A DNA stretch of 64,000 bases from Pseudomonas parakoreensis (GCF_021602155.1 NZ_BQHY01000008.1:1-64000); one strand, 5' to 3'. Numbered from the stretch's first letter, positions 20,279-29,545 are shown. The notes: generated by a model not told the origin, from the letters alone. A program made the numbers and translations.

Positions 20279-20905
20279 ATGACCGCCCCCGAATTCGATC
20301 CGGCACTGGATAATTTCCGCGCCATCGCCGACGCCATCGCCACGCTGTTCTTTCCCCACGCCGAAGTGGTGCTGCACGACTTGCGCACGCAGAAGGTCGA
20401 CTACATCGCCAACAACTTGTCCAAACGCGAGATCGGCGACGATTCATCGCTTGAAGACATGCTCAGCGAGGAGGTCAGTGAGCGCAACATCGGTCCGTAC
20501 GAAAAGCTCAATTGGGACGGCCAGAAGATACGCAGCCTGAGCACGGTGCTGCGCGACAGCGAAGAGCGGCCACTGGCGGTGCTGTGCATTAACCTGAATA
20601 TTTCGTTGTTCGAGAATGCCAAGGCTGCGCTGGACCTGTTCCTGTCACCGAGCAAACTGATCCCGCAGCCGGATTCACTGTTTCGCGATGACTGGCAGGA
20701 GCGCATCAACACCTTCCTCCACGCCTGGCTGCGCGAGCGCCAGCTGAGCCTGAATCTGCTGACTCGCGACCACAAGCGCGAACTGGTGCTGGCGCTGCAC
20801 GCCGAAGGCGCGTTCAAGGGCAAGAGCGCCTCGAACTATGTGGCCAACGTGCTGAACATGGGGCGGGCGACGGTGTACAAGCATTTGAAGGAATTGAAGG
20901 GCTGA
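20279..20905 (+). CDS. dauR: Transcriptional regulator DauR (YheO-type PAS-HTH)
   Basis: A 208-residue regulator of the YheO family: an N-terminal PAS-like sensor domain (about 12-125: NFRAIADAIATLFFPHAEVVLHDL ... RPLAVLCINLNIS) and a C-terminal helix-turn-helix (about 150-205: REKRELVLALHAEGAFKGKSASNYVANVLNMGRATVYKHLKEL-like region). In P. aeruginosa DauR represses the dauBAR operon in the absence of arginine. An in-frame ATG at 20192 lies before the palindrome; MTAPEFDPALDNF at 20279 matches the expected family start. It ends the dau cluster. Confidence 0.87.
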   Translation: MTAPEFDPALDNFRAIADAIATLFFPHAEVVLHDLRTQKVDYIANNLSKREIGDDSSLEDMLSEEVSERNIGPYEKLNWDGQKIRSLSTVLRDSEERPLAVLCINLNISLFENAKAALDLFLSPSKLIPQPDSLFRDDWQERINTFLHAWLRERQLSLNLLTRDHKRELVLALHAEGAFKGKSASNYVANVLNMGRATVYKHLKELKG

Positions 20906-20930
20906 AGATCTGCATTGGCATTTCCGGCCC

Positions 20931-21020
20931 CATCGCTGGCAAGCCAACTCCCACAGTTTTTTGGGTGTACACAAAATCTGTGCACGACTCGGTCGCTGTG
21001 GGAGCTGGCTTGCCAGCGAT
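20931..21020. repeat. REP doublet, GTGGGAGCTGGCTTGCCAGCGAT family
   Basis: ATCGCTGGCAAGCCAACTCC and TGTGGGAGCTGGCTTGCCAG are inverted, between the convergent dauR and binding-protein genes. Here the arms point away from the centre. Confidence 0.93.
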
Positions 21021-21029
21021 AGCGGACTG

Positions 21030-21806
21030 TCAGTCGCCGTAGATGTCGGACTTGAAATACTTCTCGGAAATCTTCTGATATTCGCCGCTGGCACGAATCC
21101 CGTCGATGGCCGTATTCAACTGGCTGACCAGTTCGGTATTGCCCTTGCGCACCGCAATCCCCGCGCCTTCGCCCACGTACTTCGGATCCTTCAGTTCCGG
21201 CCCGACAAACGCGTAACCCTTGCCGCGTGGCATCGACAGGAAGTCGGTCAGCGGGATGGTGTCGGCAAAAATCGCATCGAGCCGCCCTGCTGCCAGGTCC
21301 ATGTAGATTTCTTCGTTATTGCCATAGCGCTTGACGATGATGCCCTTGGGTTCGAAGACCTCGGTGGCATACCGGTCGGTGGTGGTCGCACGCTGCACAC
21401 CGACGGTCTTGCCCTTGAGGCTGGCGTACTGGTCATCGACCGTGGCGCCTTCCTTCATCACCAGCCGCGACGAAGTGAAGTAGTACTTGTGGGTGAAATC
21501 CACCGACTTCTTGCGGTCTTCGTTGATGGTCATCGACGACAGCGCCATGTCGATTTTCTTCACTTTCAGCGAAGGGATCAGGCCATCGAACTCACCCTCG
21601 ACCCACACGCACTTGACCTTCATCTGCGCGCACAGGGCGTTGCCGATGTCGTAGTCGAAACCGACGATCTCGCCCTTGTCGGTTTTCGAGGCGAACGGTG
21701 GATAAGCGGCCTCAATGCCGATGCGCAGGGCTTTCTCAGCGGCAAAGGAATGGGTGCACGCCAACAGGCTCAGGGCCAGACCGGTGATGAGGGGGAGTTT
21801 CTTCAT
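21030..21806 (-). CDS. Amino-acid (arginine/ornithine-type) ABC transporter substrate-binding protein
   Basis: Periplasmic binding protein of 258 residues with signal peptide [22 protein letters not shown] (cleaved near residue 22) and the SBP_bac_3 start [34 protein letters not shown]. The motif [28 protein letters not shown] is typical of lysine/arginine/ornithine binders. It has no permease partners nearby, so it may serve a transporter encoded elsewhere (e.g. Aot-type). The long upstream frame runs through a REP-like doublet and is not used. Its promoter shares a motif with dauB, and the P. aeruginosa dau cluster has the same neighbour (PA3865). Confidence 0.88.
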   Translation of the reverse strand: MKKLPLITGLALSLLACTHSFAAEKALRIGIEAAYPPFASKTDKGEIVGFDYDIGNALCAQMKVKCVWVEGEFDGLIPSLKVKKIDMALSSMTINEDRKKSVDFTHKYYFTSSRLVMKEGATVDDQYASLKGKTVGVQRATTTDRYATEVFEPKGIIVKRYGNNEEIYMDLAAGRLDAIFADTIPLTDFLSMPRGKGYAFVGPELKDPKYVGEGAGIAVRKGNTELVSQLNTAIDGIRASGEYQKISEKYFKSDIYGD

Positions 21807-21881
21807 GTTCGTTCTCTCGCGGGTTGTTGTTGGTTTGGCAAGACAGAAGAAAGGAGCTGGAAAGGGGAATGCCTTTTTTGT

Positions 21882-21922
21882 ACTTATAAATCCATATTGG
21901 ACTCGCACGTACAAATCGTCAA
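21882..21922 (-). promoter_or_regulatory. Putative promoter and DauR-like operator of the binding-protein gene
   Basis: On the minus strand TTGACG (21922-21917) is followed after 17 bases by CAATAT. A block reading GTCCAATATGGATTTATAAG then T (21902-21882) overlaps the -10 and matches the dauB block at 16 of 21 positions. Both blocks lie 13-14 bases downstream of the -35. The start codon is 75 bases further on. Confidence 0.5.
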
Positions 21923-21960
21923 TTAGCTGAAGAAAGGTATTTGGTGTTGCGGATGGCCTC

Positions 21961-22050
21961 ATCGCCGGCAAGCCATCTCCCACAGGGTTCAGAGGTGTAC
22001 ATGAATATGTGCATGACACAAAACACTGTGGGAGCTGGCTTGCCAGCGAT
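21961..22050. repeat. REP doublet, GTGGGAGCTGGCTTGCCAGCGAT family
   Basis: ATCGCCGGCAAGCCATCTCC (diverged) and TGTGGGAGCTGGCTTGCCAG form the inverted arms, between the binding-protein promoter and the end of moaE. Confidence 0.9.
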
Positions 22051-22075
22051 GACTGACTAGAGGGCAATGCAGTAA

Positions 22076-22528
22076 TTACTTCTTCCAGCGATCCGCCGCA
22101 GCATGATCACTGTCACGCCCTTCGACCCAGCGCGGGCCATCGCGGGTGTTTTCTTTTTTCCAGAACGGCGCGCGGGTTTTCAGGTAGTCCATGACAAAGG
22201 CGCAGGCGTCGAATGCCGCCTGGCGATGGGCGCTGGCCGCGCCGACAAACACAATCGGCTCGCCCGGCTCCAGCGCGCCGATGCGGTGCAGCACTTCCAG
22301 CTTCAGCAGCGGCCAGCGCTGCTCGGCCTCGACGGCGATCTTGCCAAGGGCTTTTTCGGTCATGCCCGGATAGTGTTCAAGGAACATCCCGGCCACATCC
22401 AGCCCGTCATTAAAGTCGCGCACGTAGCCGACAAAACTCACCACCGCGCCAACGCCGACATTCGCCGCGTGCATCGCGTTGACTTCAGCGCCGGGATCGA
22501 ACGCCGTGGACTGCACACGAATCGCCAT
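22076..22528 (-). CDS. moaE: Molybdopterin synthase catalytic subunit MoaE
   Basis: Large subunit of molybdopterin synthase; with MoaD it adds two sulfurs to cyclic pyranopterin monophosphate. 150 residues with [14 protein letters not shown] (about 29-42), [44 protein letters not shown] (about 80-108), and the catalytic lysine segment [19 protein letters not shown] (about 120-138). It lies three bases after the moaD stop. Confidence 0.96.
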   Translation of the reverse strand: MAIRVQSTAFDPGAEVNAMHAANVGVGAVVSFVGYVRDFNDGLDVAGMFLEHYPGMTEKALGKIAVEAEQRWPLLKLEVLHRIGALEPGEPIVFVGAASAHRQAAFDACAFVMDYLKTRAPFWKKENTRDGPRWVEGRDSDHAAADRWKK

Positions 22529-22531
22529 GTC

Positions 22532-22774
22532 TCAGCCTCCGGTCACGGTGGGAAAGAACGCCACCTCGTCGCCGTCGCTCACCGGTTCGTCGAGCTGGCA
22601 CAGGTCTTCGTTGCGCGCGCACATCAGGTTCTGCTCGCTCAAGACCTCGGCGCCATCGCGTTGCGCGAGCAGCGTACGGACATCGTCGACCGTGGCGAAA
22701 TCGCCTTCGACCTTGACCGAGTCCACGCCCAGCGCTTCACGGTAACGGGCAAAGAATTTAACCGTCAGTTTCAT
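22532..22774 (-). CDS. moaD: Molybdopterin synthase sulfur carrier subunit MoaD
   Basis: Ubiquitin-like sulfur carrier of 80 residues ending in the required GG (FFPTVTGG), whose terminal glycine becomes a thiocarboxylate. It begins [16 protein letters not shown]. Its ATG overlaps the moaC TGA (ATGA at 22771-22774), so moaC-moaD-moaE are translated as a tight unit. Confidence 0.95.
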   Translation of the reverse strand: MKLTVKFFARYREALGVDSVKVEGDFATVDDVRTLLAQRDGAEVLSEQNLMCARNEDLCQLDEPVSDGDEVAFFPTVTGG

Positions 22775-23244
22775 GGTTGCTCCGCCTGAAAATGCCCGCT
22801 CTTGCCGCCGACCTTTTCCAGCAAACGCACGCTTTCGATGGTCATGCCCCGGTCCACCGCTTTGCACATGTCGTAAATGGTCAGCGCGGCAACGCTGGCA
22901 GCGGTCAGTGCTTCCATCTCCACGCCGGTCTGCCCGGAGAGCTTGCAGCGGGCGACGATGCGCACACTGTCGTCACCCTCAGCGCTGAGTTCAACCTTGA
23001 CACCGGTGAGCATCAGCGGATGGCACAACGGGATCAGATCGCTGGTTTTCTTCGCGGCCTGAATGCCGGCAATGCGAGCGACGGCAAACACGTCACCCTT
23101 GGGGTGGCCGCCGCTGACGATCATCTGCAGGGTTTCGGGCAGCATGCGCACCAGCGCCTGGGCCGTCGCCTCACGGAATGTCACGGCTTTTTCGGTGACG
23201 TCGACCATGTTGGCGCGACCTTGGGAATCGAGATGAGTCAGCAC
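22771..23244 (-). CDS. moaC: Cyclic pyranopterin monophosphate synthase MoaC
   Basis: Second step of molybdenum cofactor synthesis, acting with MoaA (not in this window). 157 residues: [17 protein letters not shown] near the start, [29 protein letters not shown] (about 49-77), [25 protein letters not shown] (about 107-131) with the catalytic Lys in the latter. First gene of moaCDE on the minus strand, with AGGAGT upstream. Confidence 0.96.
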   Translation of the reverse strand: MLTHLDSQGRANMVDVTEKAVTFREATAQALVRMLPETLQMIVSGGHPKGDVFAVARIAGIQAAKKTSDLIPLCHPLMLTGVKVELSAEGDDSVRIVARCKLSGQTGVEMEALTAASVAALTIYDMCKAVDRGMTIESVRLLEKVGGKSGHFQAEQP

Positions 23245-23314
23245 GGGATTACTCCTGATCAGGAGCGTGGATTGTAAACCTGTGGGTCAAATTTCCGCAC
23301 CCACGAATTCTTCG

Positions 23315-23385
23315 TGTAGGAGCTGCCGAAGGCTGCGATCTTTTGACTCTGATATTTAAATCGCAGCCTTCGGCAGCTCCTACAG
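23315..23385. repeat. Short REP doublet, GTAGGAGCTGCCG family
   Basis: TGTAGGAGCTGCCGAAGGCT arm with the CGATCTTTTGA core; the right arm lacks the GATCAAAAG part (TTTAAATCGCAGCC), giving a 71-bp copy instead of about 87. Confidence 0.93.
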
Positions 23386-23443
23386 TGGATCAGAGGTGTT
23401 CATCGGTTAGGCATCAATCAAGGGATTTTGTGGTTCAGGCATA

Positions 23444-23480
23444 AAAAACCGGGCGACTTTGCGGCCGCCCGGTTTTATTG
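23444..23480. terminator. Rho-independent terminator (phoH side)
   Basis: AAAAAACCGGGCGACTTT and GCGGCCGCCCGGTTTT: AACCGGGCG pairs with CGCCCGGTT, with A/T runs on both sides. It serves the PhoH-family gene on the minus strand and could work both ways. Confidence 0.85.
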
Positions 23481-23486
23481 GAAGGG

Positions 23487-24881
23487 TTACAGATGCGATT
23501 CGGCGTATTCGGCCAGGATCGAGCGTGGCACGCCCTGCAGGGTGATGTGCACCCCGTTGGGGAAATCCTTGAAGCGTTCGGTCAGGTAGGTCAGCCCGGA
23601 GCTGGTCGCGGACAGGTAAGGGGTGTCGATCTGTGCCAGGTTGCCCAGGCACACCACTTTGGAACCGGCGCCGGCCCGGGTGATGATGGTTTTCATCTGG
23701 TGCGGCGTAAGGTTCTGGCATTCGTCGATCAGGATCAGGCTCTGCTGGAAGCTGCGACCGCGAATGTAGTTGAGCGATTTGAACTGCAACGGCACTTTGC
23801 TGAGGATGTAATCGACGCTGCCATGGGTGTTTTCATCATCCATGTGCAAAGCTTCGAGGTTGTCGGTGATGGCCCCCAGCCAGGGCTCCATTTTTTCCGC
23901 TTCGGTGCCGGGCAGGAAGCCGATTTCCTGGTCCAGGCCCTGCACGCTGCGGGTCGCGATGATGCGGCGATAGCGCTTGCTGACCATGGTCTGCTCGATC
24001 GCCGCGGCCAGCGCCAGAATGGTTTTACCGGAACCTGCCGCACCCGACAGGTTGACCAGATGAATGTCCGGATCCAGCAGCGCGTAGAGCGCCAGACTCT
24101 GATAGATGTCCCGCGGCTTGAGGCCCCAGGCTTCCTGGTGCAGCAGCGGTTCCTGGTGCAGGTCGAGGATCAGCAGCTTGTCTTCCTGGATTTCCTTGAT
24201 CCAGCCGACAAAGCCTTGTTCGTCAATGATGAACTCGTTGATGTGCACCGCTGGCAGGTTGTCGATCAGCTGCACCTGATGCCAGGTGCGGCCGTGATCC
24301 TGACGGGTATCGACCTTGCTCACGCGGTCCCAGAAGGAGCCGGTCATGTTGTGATAACCGTTGGGCAGCAGGGACACGTCATCGACCAGTTGGTCGGTGC
24401 TGTAGTCCTCGGCATCGATGCCGCAGGCGCGCGCCTTGAGGCGCATGTTGATGTCTTTGGTGACCAGCACCACCGCCTTCTGTGGATCACGGGTGTGCAG
24501 GTCGATCAACTGGTTGATGATTTTGTTGTCGTTCAGGTGCTCGGGCAGAATCAGGTTCGACTCGGCCTGTTTGCTCATCAGAATTGACAGCAAGCCTTTC
24601 GGCCCGCCCTTGCCGCGCTGGATCGGCACACCCAGCTCGACGTCCTCGGGGGAGGCATCGCCCAGGGTCTTGTCGATCAGCCGGATGGCCTGGCGGCATT
24701 CGGCAGCAACGCTGTGATGGCCGCTCTTGAGCTTGTCCAGCTCCTCAAGCACGGTCATCGGGATCGCGACGTGGTGTTCTTCGAAATTCAGCAGGGCATT
24801 TGGATCGTGAATCAATACGTTGGTATCGAGTACATAAAGGATTGGCTGGTTGGAAGAAGGGCTACGTCCGTGATCATCCAT
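23487..24881 (-). CDS. PhoH family protein with N-terminal PIN domain
   Basis: Fusion of a PIN-type RNase domain (residues about 14-150: YVLDTNVLIHDPNALLNFEEHHVAIPMTVLEELD, with acidic residues D19, E46/E47 and later D) and a PhoH-type ATPase (about 235-464) with Walker A LSGAAGSGKTILALAAAIE, Walker B LILIDECQNLTPHQMKTIITRAG and SGLTYLTERFK. PhoH2-like proteins of this build are reported as RNA helicase/ribonucleases. ATG at 24881 has AGGTG seven bases upstream. Monocistronic with its own terminator. Confidence 0.92.
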   Translation of the reverse strand: MDDHGRSPSSNQPILYVLDTNVLIHDPNALLNFEEHHVAIPMTVLEELDKLKSGHHSVAAECRQAIRLIDKTLGDASPEDVELGVPIQRGKGGPKGLLSILMSKQAESNLILPEHLNDNKIINQLIDLHTRDPQKAVVLVTKDINMRLKARACGIDAEDYSTDQLVDDVSLLPNGYHNMTGSFWDRVSKVDTRQDHGRTWHQVQLIDNLPAVHINEFIIDEQGFVGWIKEIQEDKLLILDLHQEPLLHQEAWGLKPRDIYQSLALYALLDPDIHLVNLSGAAGSGKTILALAAAIEQTMVSKRYRRIIATRSVQGLDQEIGFLPGTEAEKMEPWLGAITDNLEALHMDDENTHGSVDYILSKVPLQFKSLNYIRGRSFQQSLILIDECQNLTPHQMKTIITRAGAGSKVVCLGNLAQIDTPYLSATSSGLTYLTERFKDFPNGVHITLQGVPRSILAEYAESHL

Positions 24882-25218
24882 ACTCGGTCACCTTTGTGGG
24901 AGCCATTCGACGCAATACCTGGGCGGTGCTGCGCCTCGAAGTGACTGCCGAATTCATCCACGAGGGCCTGGATGAACTGCACACAAAAGGAGTCTTGGAA
25001 GACGCCACCTGTGTTGCAGGTTTCGGCGGTCTGTCTTCGTAATACTCCAAAACCCATGACATAAAAAAGCACTTTGACGGTTTTTTTAAGTTTATTTTGC
25101 AGAGTGACGAAAAGCCCTTGGCGGACCGTGCAGACCCCGCTAAAGTCGGAAGTCCGCCTGCATCGAATTCTCTGAAAAAATCGCCAAAAGCCCAATGTTT
25201 CCGGGCTTTTTCCGTTTA
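24882..25218. other. Intergenic region upstream of the PhoH-family gene
   Basis: 337 bp between two minus-strand genes. At its right end is a terminator-like hairpin for the deacetylase-like gene (25188-25212). Frames across it look unconserved (compositionally odd, no start signals), and I see no gene. Confidence 0.5.
25188..25212 (-). terminator. Terminator of the polysaccharide deacetylase-like gene
   Basis: On the minus strand AAAAAGCCCGG/ATTGGGCTTTT pairs around GGAAACATT and is followed by further T-rich sequence, a few bases past the stop at 25219. Confidence 0.75.
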
Positions 25219-26343
25219 CTAGCGAAACCCGTCCTGACAATCTTCAAAGCCGATGCCGCTTTGCGCAGTCTGCGTGATCAACCACGGCAACGCGGTCCTC
25301 ACCGCATCCTGTTTCATGTTGAAATTGATCACCCCGTGGCGCCATAACAGCATCAGGGTCAGCACTCGCTGCGCGCTCTGCGCCCCCTTGAGCTTGCCGG
25401 CACCATCCTGGGCATCGATGTCCCACAGCGCCACTTGCAAGCCCTGATTGCGCAAGAAGCTGCCAGCATCAGAACGACGCTGTCCCTCCGGCGGACGGAA
25501 CAGCGGCACGTAGTTTTCCGGCAACTTGTTCTTCACCAGATCACTGCTGCGGCGCACCGAGTCCTGCCAGTCCTGCCAATAGCTGTGGGAACGGAACTCC
25601 CAACCTTGCACGCCGACACACTGTTTCGAGAACTCCGGTTGCAGGTTGCTCACCGAGCGATCCGCCAGTCGTGCCTGCACATCCTTGCCCAACAGGAAGA
25701 ACGTGCCGCTGAGATTGGCTTTGCGCAGGTAGTCGGCGATCCAGTCGGTGTTGTCCGGTTGCAGATTGGCAGCACTGTCGAAACTCAGCAGAAACAGCCG
25801 GTCATGCATCTCGTCGCCGCTGCGTTCATAGTCGCCGAAACGATCGATTTCACTGCTGGTCTGCGGCGACAGCGCGGCCTTGCGCATCAGCTCGTCCAGG
25901 TACTGCAGATGAAACAACCGGCTCGGTTCGGCCCATTTGGTGTAATAACTGTCGTCGCTGACCACGAACTTGGCGGCCTGCTCGCGCAGGGTCGGCAGGT
26001 CTTCGACGAGGAAGCAGAACGAGGCATCCTGATCGCAGCTCTGCTGGGCGAAGTTGTAGTTGGCCAACAGACGCTCCCAGAGCCGCTGCCGCAGGCGGCT
26101 GATCGCGTCGACATTGACCGTGCGCAGGCCAAGACGCTGGGCCAGCGCAGCCTCGTCCAGCGCTTCGGTGCCGAGCAGGCCCCGGGCGAACATGAGGATT
26201 TCCGCGCGCGAGGCGACGTCAAACAGCGTCGGATTGCTGAGCTGCTCCGGCCAGGTGCTGCGATCCAGCGTCGCGACATCGCCCGGTGCCGCCATGGCCC
26301 CGCAGCTCATCAGCCACGCCGTGAATAAAAGAACAATGCGCAA
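25219..26343 (-). CDS. Polysaccharide deacetylase-like exported protein
   Basis: A 374-residue exported protein. Residues about 170-345 resemble the NodB-type carbohydrate esterase fold: FLLSFDSAANLQPDNTDWIADYLRKANLSGTFFLLGKDVQ, GWEFRSHSYWQDWQDS (SHSYW for the usual SHTxxH), FRPPEGQRRSDA and VALWDIDAQD. The metal-binding pattern is only partly kept, so activity is uncertain. No ATG fits the start: TTG at 26343 with GGAG seven bases upstream gives MRIVLLFTAWLMSCGAMA, a good signal peptide (LMSC could even be a lipobox). The frame upstream of that TTG is REP sequence. Confidence 0.8.
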   Translation of the reverse strand: MRIVLLFTAWLMSCGAMAAPGDVATLDRSTWPEQLSNPTLFDVASRAEILMFARGLLGTEALDEAALAQRLGLRTVNVDAISRLRQRLWERLLANYNFAQQSCDQDASFCFLVEDLPTLREQAAKFVVSDDSYYTKWAEPSRLFHLQYLDELMRKAALSPQTSSEIDRFGDYERSGDEMHDRLFLLSFDSAANLQPDNTDWIADYLRKANLSGTFFLLGKDVQARLADRSVSNLQPEFSKQCVGVQGWEFRSHSYWQDWQDSVRRSSDLVKNKLPENYVPLFRPPEGQRRSDAGSFLRNQGLQVALWDIDAQDGAGKLKGAQSAQRVLTLMLLWRHGVINFNMKQDAVRTALPWLITQTAQSGIGFEDCQDGFR

Positions 26344-26410
26344 AGGGGTGTCTCCATAACCAAACCCGCGCGGCACTATATCGCGGGTGGCCGCAGGACA
26401 ATCAAAAGAA

Positions 26411-26501
26411 AGATCAAAAGATCGCAGCCTTCGGCAGCTCCTACAGAGGCAGCCAACAGTCGACCGTAACCTGTAGGAGCTGCCGAAGGCTGCGATCTTT
26501 T
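26411..26501. repeat. REP doublet, GTAGGAGCTGCCG family, tail-out orientation
   Basis: Here the order is reversed: GATCAAAAGATCGCAGCCTT first, then TGTAGGAGCTGCCGAAGGCT, so the GTAGGAG ends face each other. Copies at 45028 and 61961 share this orientation. Confidence 0.93.
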
Positions 26502-26593
26502 CCAGCACACCATCGATCACCTATGGGCTTGATAGCTGGAGTCAACCCGGCCAACCCCCTAGAATCGCCCCCACGATTAAAGGAGACGACTTC

Positions 26594-27373
26594 ATGCTGA
26601 TGGTGATTTCCCCCGCCAAGACCCTCGATTACGAAACACCGCCGGCGACCCAGCGCTTTACCCAGCCGCAATACCTCGACCATTCCCAGGAGCTGATCCA
26701 GCAACTGCGCGAACTGAGCCCGGCACAAATCAGCGAACTGATGCACGTGTCCGACAAGATTGGCGGCCTCAACGCCGCGCGTTTCGGCAGCTGGACGCCC
26801 GCCTTCACCCCGGAAAACGCCAAGCAGGCGCTGCTCGCCTTTAAAGGTGATGTGTACACCGGCCTCGACGCCCAGTCCTTCAGCGAAGCCCAGTTCGACT
26901 ACGCGCAAAAGCACCTGCGCATGCTCTCCGGCCTTTATGGCCTGCTGCGTCCGCTGGATCTGATGCAGCCGTACCGTCTGGAAATGGGCACCAAACTGGC
27001 CAACGCCCGTGGCAAGGATCTGTATGGGTTCTGGGGCACCCGCATCAGCGAATGGCTCAACGAAGCCCTGGCCGAGCAAGGTGACGACGTGCTGCTGAAC
27101 CTGGCGTCCAACGAGTACTTCTCGGCGGTCAAACGCAGCGCCCTGAACGCGCGGATCATCAACACCGAGTTCAAGGACCTGAAGAACGGTCAGTACAAGA
27201 TCATCAGCTTCTACGCGAAGAAGGCCCGAGGACTGATGAGCCGTTTCGTGATTCAGGAAAAAATCAATGATCCCGCCCTGCTCAAACAGTTCGACGTGCA
27301 GGGTTATCAGTACAGCGCCGAGCAGTCGAAACCGGACAATCTGGTGTTTCTGCGCGACCACGCCCCGGAATAA
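26594..27373 (+). CDS. yaaA: Peroxide stress protein YaaA (DUF328)
   Basis: A 259-residue member of the YaaA/DUF328 family, reported in E. coli to limit free iron and protect DNA during hydrogen peroxide stress. It shows the family's N-terminus [17 protein letters not shown], the middle [48 protein letters not shown] and [18 protein letters not shown] lies 9 bases before the ATG. A hairpin follows at 27385-27414. Confidence 0.95.
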   Translation: MLMVISPAKTLDYETPPATQRFTQPQYLDHSQELIQQLRELSPAQISELMHVSDKIGGLNAARFGSWTPAFTPENAKQALLAFKGDVYTGLDAQSFSEAQFDYAQKHLRMLSGLYGLLRPLDLMQPYRLEMGTKLANARGKDLYGFWGTRISEWLNEALAEQGDDVLLNLASNEYFSAVKRSALNARIINTEFKDLKNGQYKIISFYAKKARGLMSRFVIQEKINDPALLKQFDVQGYQYSAEQSKPDNLVFLRDHAPE

Positions 27374-27384
27374 AGCATGCCCAA

Positions 27385-27414
27385 TGCACGACTCTTTCTA
27401 TAAGGAGTCGTGCA
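27385..27414. terminator. Hairpin after yaaA
   Basis: TGCACGACTC and GAGTCGTGCA form a perfect 10-bp stem around a 10-base loop, 11 bases after the yaaA stop. No T-run follows, so it is a weak terminator or a 3'-end stabiliser. Confidence 0.65.
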
Positions 27415-28059
27415 GCTCGCACGACGTCAAAAATCCCCCGCCTCATTTCGCCGTTTTATTGGCGCCATAAAATCGTCCCGCCCGATTCTAATTTTAGTTT
27501 CACTCGACACCCGCACTTTTTTTCAGTAGTGGCACGTAAATTTTTTTACGGTAGTGGCACAAAACTATCGAGCTCGATTGCGCACCGATTAATAAAGGCC
27601 CAAATCGAAAGTGCTATCAATTTGAGACCAGTGCCATCTTTGTCAATATTTCAAAAAATTTCAGATTTCGCGATGAGCGGGTAGGAACTATGTCCAAATG
27701 CATAGCTCATACCACCGGTAACGATTCTCGCCGAGTTTGTACGAGATAACTTACGCAGAGCGGAGAACCATGTAACCAAGTTGTCACAGCAACTTGCCTA
27801 GATGGTTCACTCATCTGATCAACTAACGATGGATAGGTGATACGCACCATAAACATCCTCTACAAGGCCAAGGCTGCGCCCCTGTAAACGTGCTCGCCTG
27901 AGCACCCAACCGCTTGATCTACGGGCTTTTCGTCCGACATCAGGTGGACTGAAAACATGCACAAGAGTCTTCCAGCAAGAAGATCCGCTGCATAACAGGG
28001 CAAGTCATAACAACCAGGCCTAGTTGCGCACATCTTGAGTGCACTTATTTAGACACTCG

Positions 28060-28065
28060 GAACTT
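28060..28065 (+). promoter_or_regulatory. Candidate AlgU (sigma-22) -35 element of algD
   Basis: GGAACTT matches the AlgU -35 consensus GAACTT exactly, but 16-17 bases downstream the sequence (CATTG) does not resemble the expected TCTGA/TCAAA -10. It would give a leader of roughly 90 bases, shorter than the long leader known in P. aeruginosa. Confidence 0.35.
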
Positions 28066-28183
28066 AGTATGCCTGCACACGGCATTGTGGCGCCTGTTTG
28101 CCGCACTTTCGAGTGCACTATGACCGCTGAACACCATTAACTCCGGCCATCTAATGGCTTGATAAAACACAGAGGTATTTGCG

Positions 28184-29500
28184 ATGCGCATCAGCATATT
28201 TGGTTTGGGTTACGTTGGCGCAGTATGTGCCGGTTGCCTGTCTGCACGGGGCCATGACGTGGTTGGCGTCGATGTTGCCAAAGACAAGATCGACATGATC
28301 AACGCCGGCAAGTCGCCGATTGTTGAACCGGGTCTGGGCGAACTTCTGGCCCAGGGTATCGAGACCGGTCGTCTGCGCGGTACAACCAACTTCGCCGAAG
28401 CAATTCGTGACACCGACCTGTCGATGATCTGCGTCGGTACACCGAGCAAGAAGAACGGCGACCTGGAACTGAACTACATCGAGGCGGTGTGCCGCGAGAT
28501 CGGTTTCGTGCTGCGTGAAAAATCCACCCGCCACACCATCGTGGTGCGCAGCACCGTGCTGCCGGGTACCGTCGCCAACGTGGTCATCCCGATCCTCGAA
28601 GACTGCTCGGGCAAGAAGGCCGGTGTCGATTTCGGCGTCGCGGTCAACCCGGAATTCCTGCGTGAATCCACCGCGATCAAGGACTACGACCTGCCACCGA
28701 TGACCGTCATCGGCGAGTTCGACAAGGCCTCGGGCGACGTTCTGCAATCGCTGTACGAAGAACTCGACGCGCCGATCATCCGCAAGGACATCGCCGTCGC
28801 CGAGATGATCAAGTACACCTGCAACGTCTGGCACGCAACCAAGGTCACCTTCGCCAACGAGATCGGCAACATCGCCAAAGCGGTCGGTGTCGATGGCCGT
28901 GAAGTGATGGACGTGGTCTGCCAGGACAAGACGCTCAACCTGTCCCAGTACTACATGCGCCCGGGCTTCGCCTTCGGCGGTTCGTGCCTGCCCAAAGACG
29001 TGCGCGCCCTGACCTACCGCGCCGGTTCGCTGGACGTCGAAGCGCCGCTGCTCAACTCGCTGATGCGCAGCAACGAATCGCAAGTGCAGAACGCCTTCGA
29101 CATCGTTGAAAGCCACGACAAACGCAAAGTCGCGCTGCTCGGCCTGAGCTTCAAGGCCGGCACCGACGACCTGCGCGAAAGCCCGCTGGTGGAACTGGCC
29201 GAAATGCTGATCGGCAAGGGCTATGACCTGAGCATCTACGACAGCAACGTCGAGTACGCCCGTGTTCACGGCGCGAACAAGGACTACATCGAGTCGAAGA
29301 TCCCGCACGTGTCGTCCCTGCTCAACGCGGACTTCGATTCGGTGATCGACAACTCCGACGTGATCATCCTCGGCAACCGCGACGAGAAATTCCGCGCGCT
29401 GGCCCAGGAAGCTCCGCAAGGCAAACAGGTCATCGACCTGGTCGGCTTCATGGCCAAAGCCACCAACCCAGGTACTCGCACTGAAGGTATCTGCTGGTAA
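28184..29500 (+). CDS. algD: GDP-mannose 6-dehydrogenase AlgD
   Basis: Committed step of alginate synthesis: double oxidation of GDP-mannose to GDP-mannuronate with NAD. 438 residues, N-terminal Rossmann fold MRISIFGLGYVGAVCAGCLS, central dimer helix, catalytic cysteine at residue 268 in FAFGGSCLPKDVRAL, and C-terminal UDP/GDP-binding domain with SFKAGTDDLRESPLVELAEML. The catalytic-residue number equals that of P. aeruginosa. First gene of the 12-gene alginate operon. GAGGTATTTGCG precedes the ATG. Confidence 0.98.
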   Translation: MRISIFGLGYVGAVCAGCLSARGHDVVGVDVAKDKIDMINAGKSPIVEPGLGELLAQGIETGRLRGTTNFAEAIRDTDLSMICVGTPSKKNGDLELNYIEAVCREIGFVLREKSTRHTIVVRSTVLPGTVANVVIPILEDCSGKKAGVDFGVAVNPEFLRESTAIKDYDLPPMTVIGEFDKASGDVLQSLYEELDAPIIRKDIAVAEMIKYTCNVWHATKVTFANEIGNIAKAVGVDGREVMDVVCQDKTLNLSQYYMRPGFAFGGSCLPKDVRALTYRAGSLDVEAPLLNSLMRSNESQVQNAFDIVESHDKRKVALLGLSFKAGTDDLRESPLVELAEMLIGKGYDLSIYDSNVEYARVHGANKDYIESKIPHVSSLLNADFDSVIDNSDVIILGNRDEKFRALAQEAPQGKQVIDLVGFMAKATNPGTRTEGICW

Positions 29501-29507
29501 CACAGAC

Positions 29508-29545
29508 GTTGCGCGCCGCCGCGTAACCCATAGGCGGCGCGCAAC
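29508..29545 (+). other. Strong hairpin between algD and alg8
   Basis: GTTGCGCGCCGCC and GGCGGCGCGCAAC form a perfect 13-bp GC-rich stem with a 12-base loop, beginning 8 bases after the algD stop. No T-run follows, so transcription may pass while the algD mRNA 3' end is protected. Confidence 0.85.

Larger units (their letters stand above)
27374..28183 (+). promoter_or_regulatory. Long regulatory region upstream of algD
   Basis: 810 bp, AT-richer than its surroundings, with no gene I can support. In Pseudomonas algD is controlled from a long upstream region by AlgU, AlgR, AmrZ and others. Visible here: direct repeats GTAGTGGCAC (27526-27535, 27551-27560); AlgU-like -35 GAACTT at 28060-28065 (poor -10) and GAACTA-N16-TCATA at 27685-27711; CTTTTCGTC (27926-27934), 7 of 9 to the AlgR core CCGTTCGTC; and two GAGTGCACT copies (28037-28045, 28111-28119). 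Which are functional is not decided by sequence. Confidence 0.7.

Noticed and set aside
24812-25240. A 142-codon minus-strand frame upstream of the PhoH-family gene
   Set aside because: No start signal, overlaps the phoH start and a terminator, and no recognisable family.
27526-27560. TGGCAC motifs as sigma-54 -24 elements upstream of algD
   Set aside because: Neither is followed at the right distance by the required GC of a -12 element.
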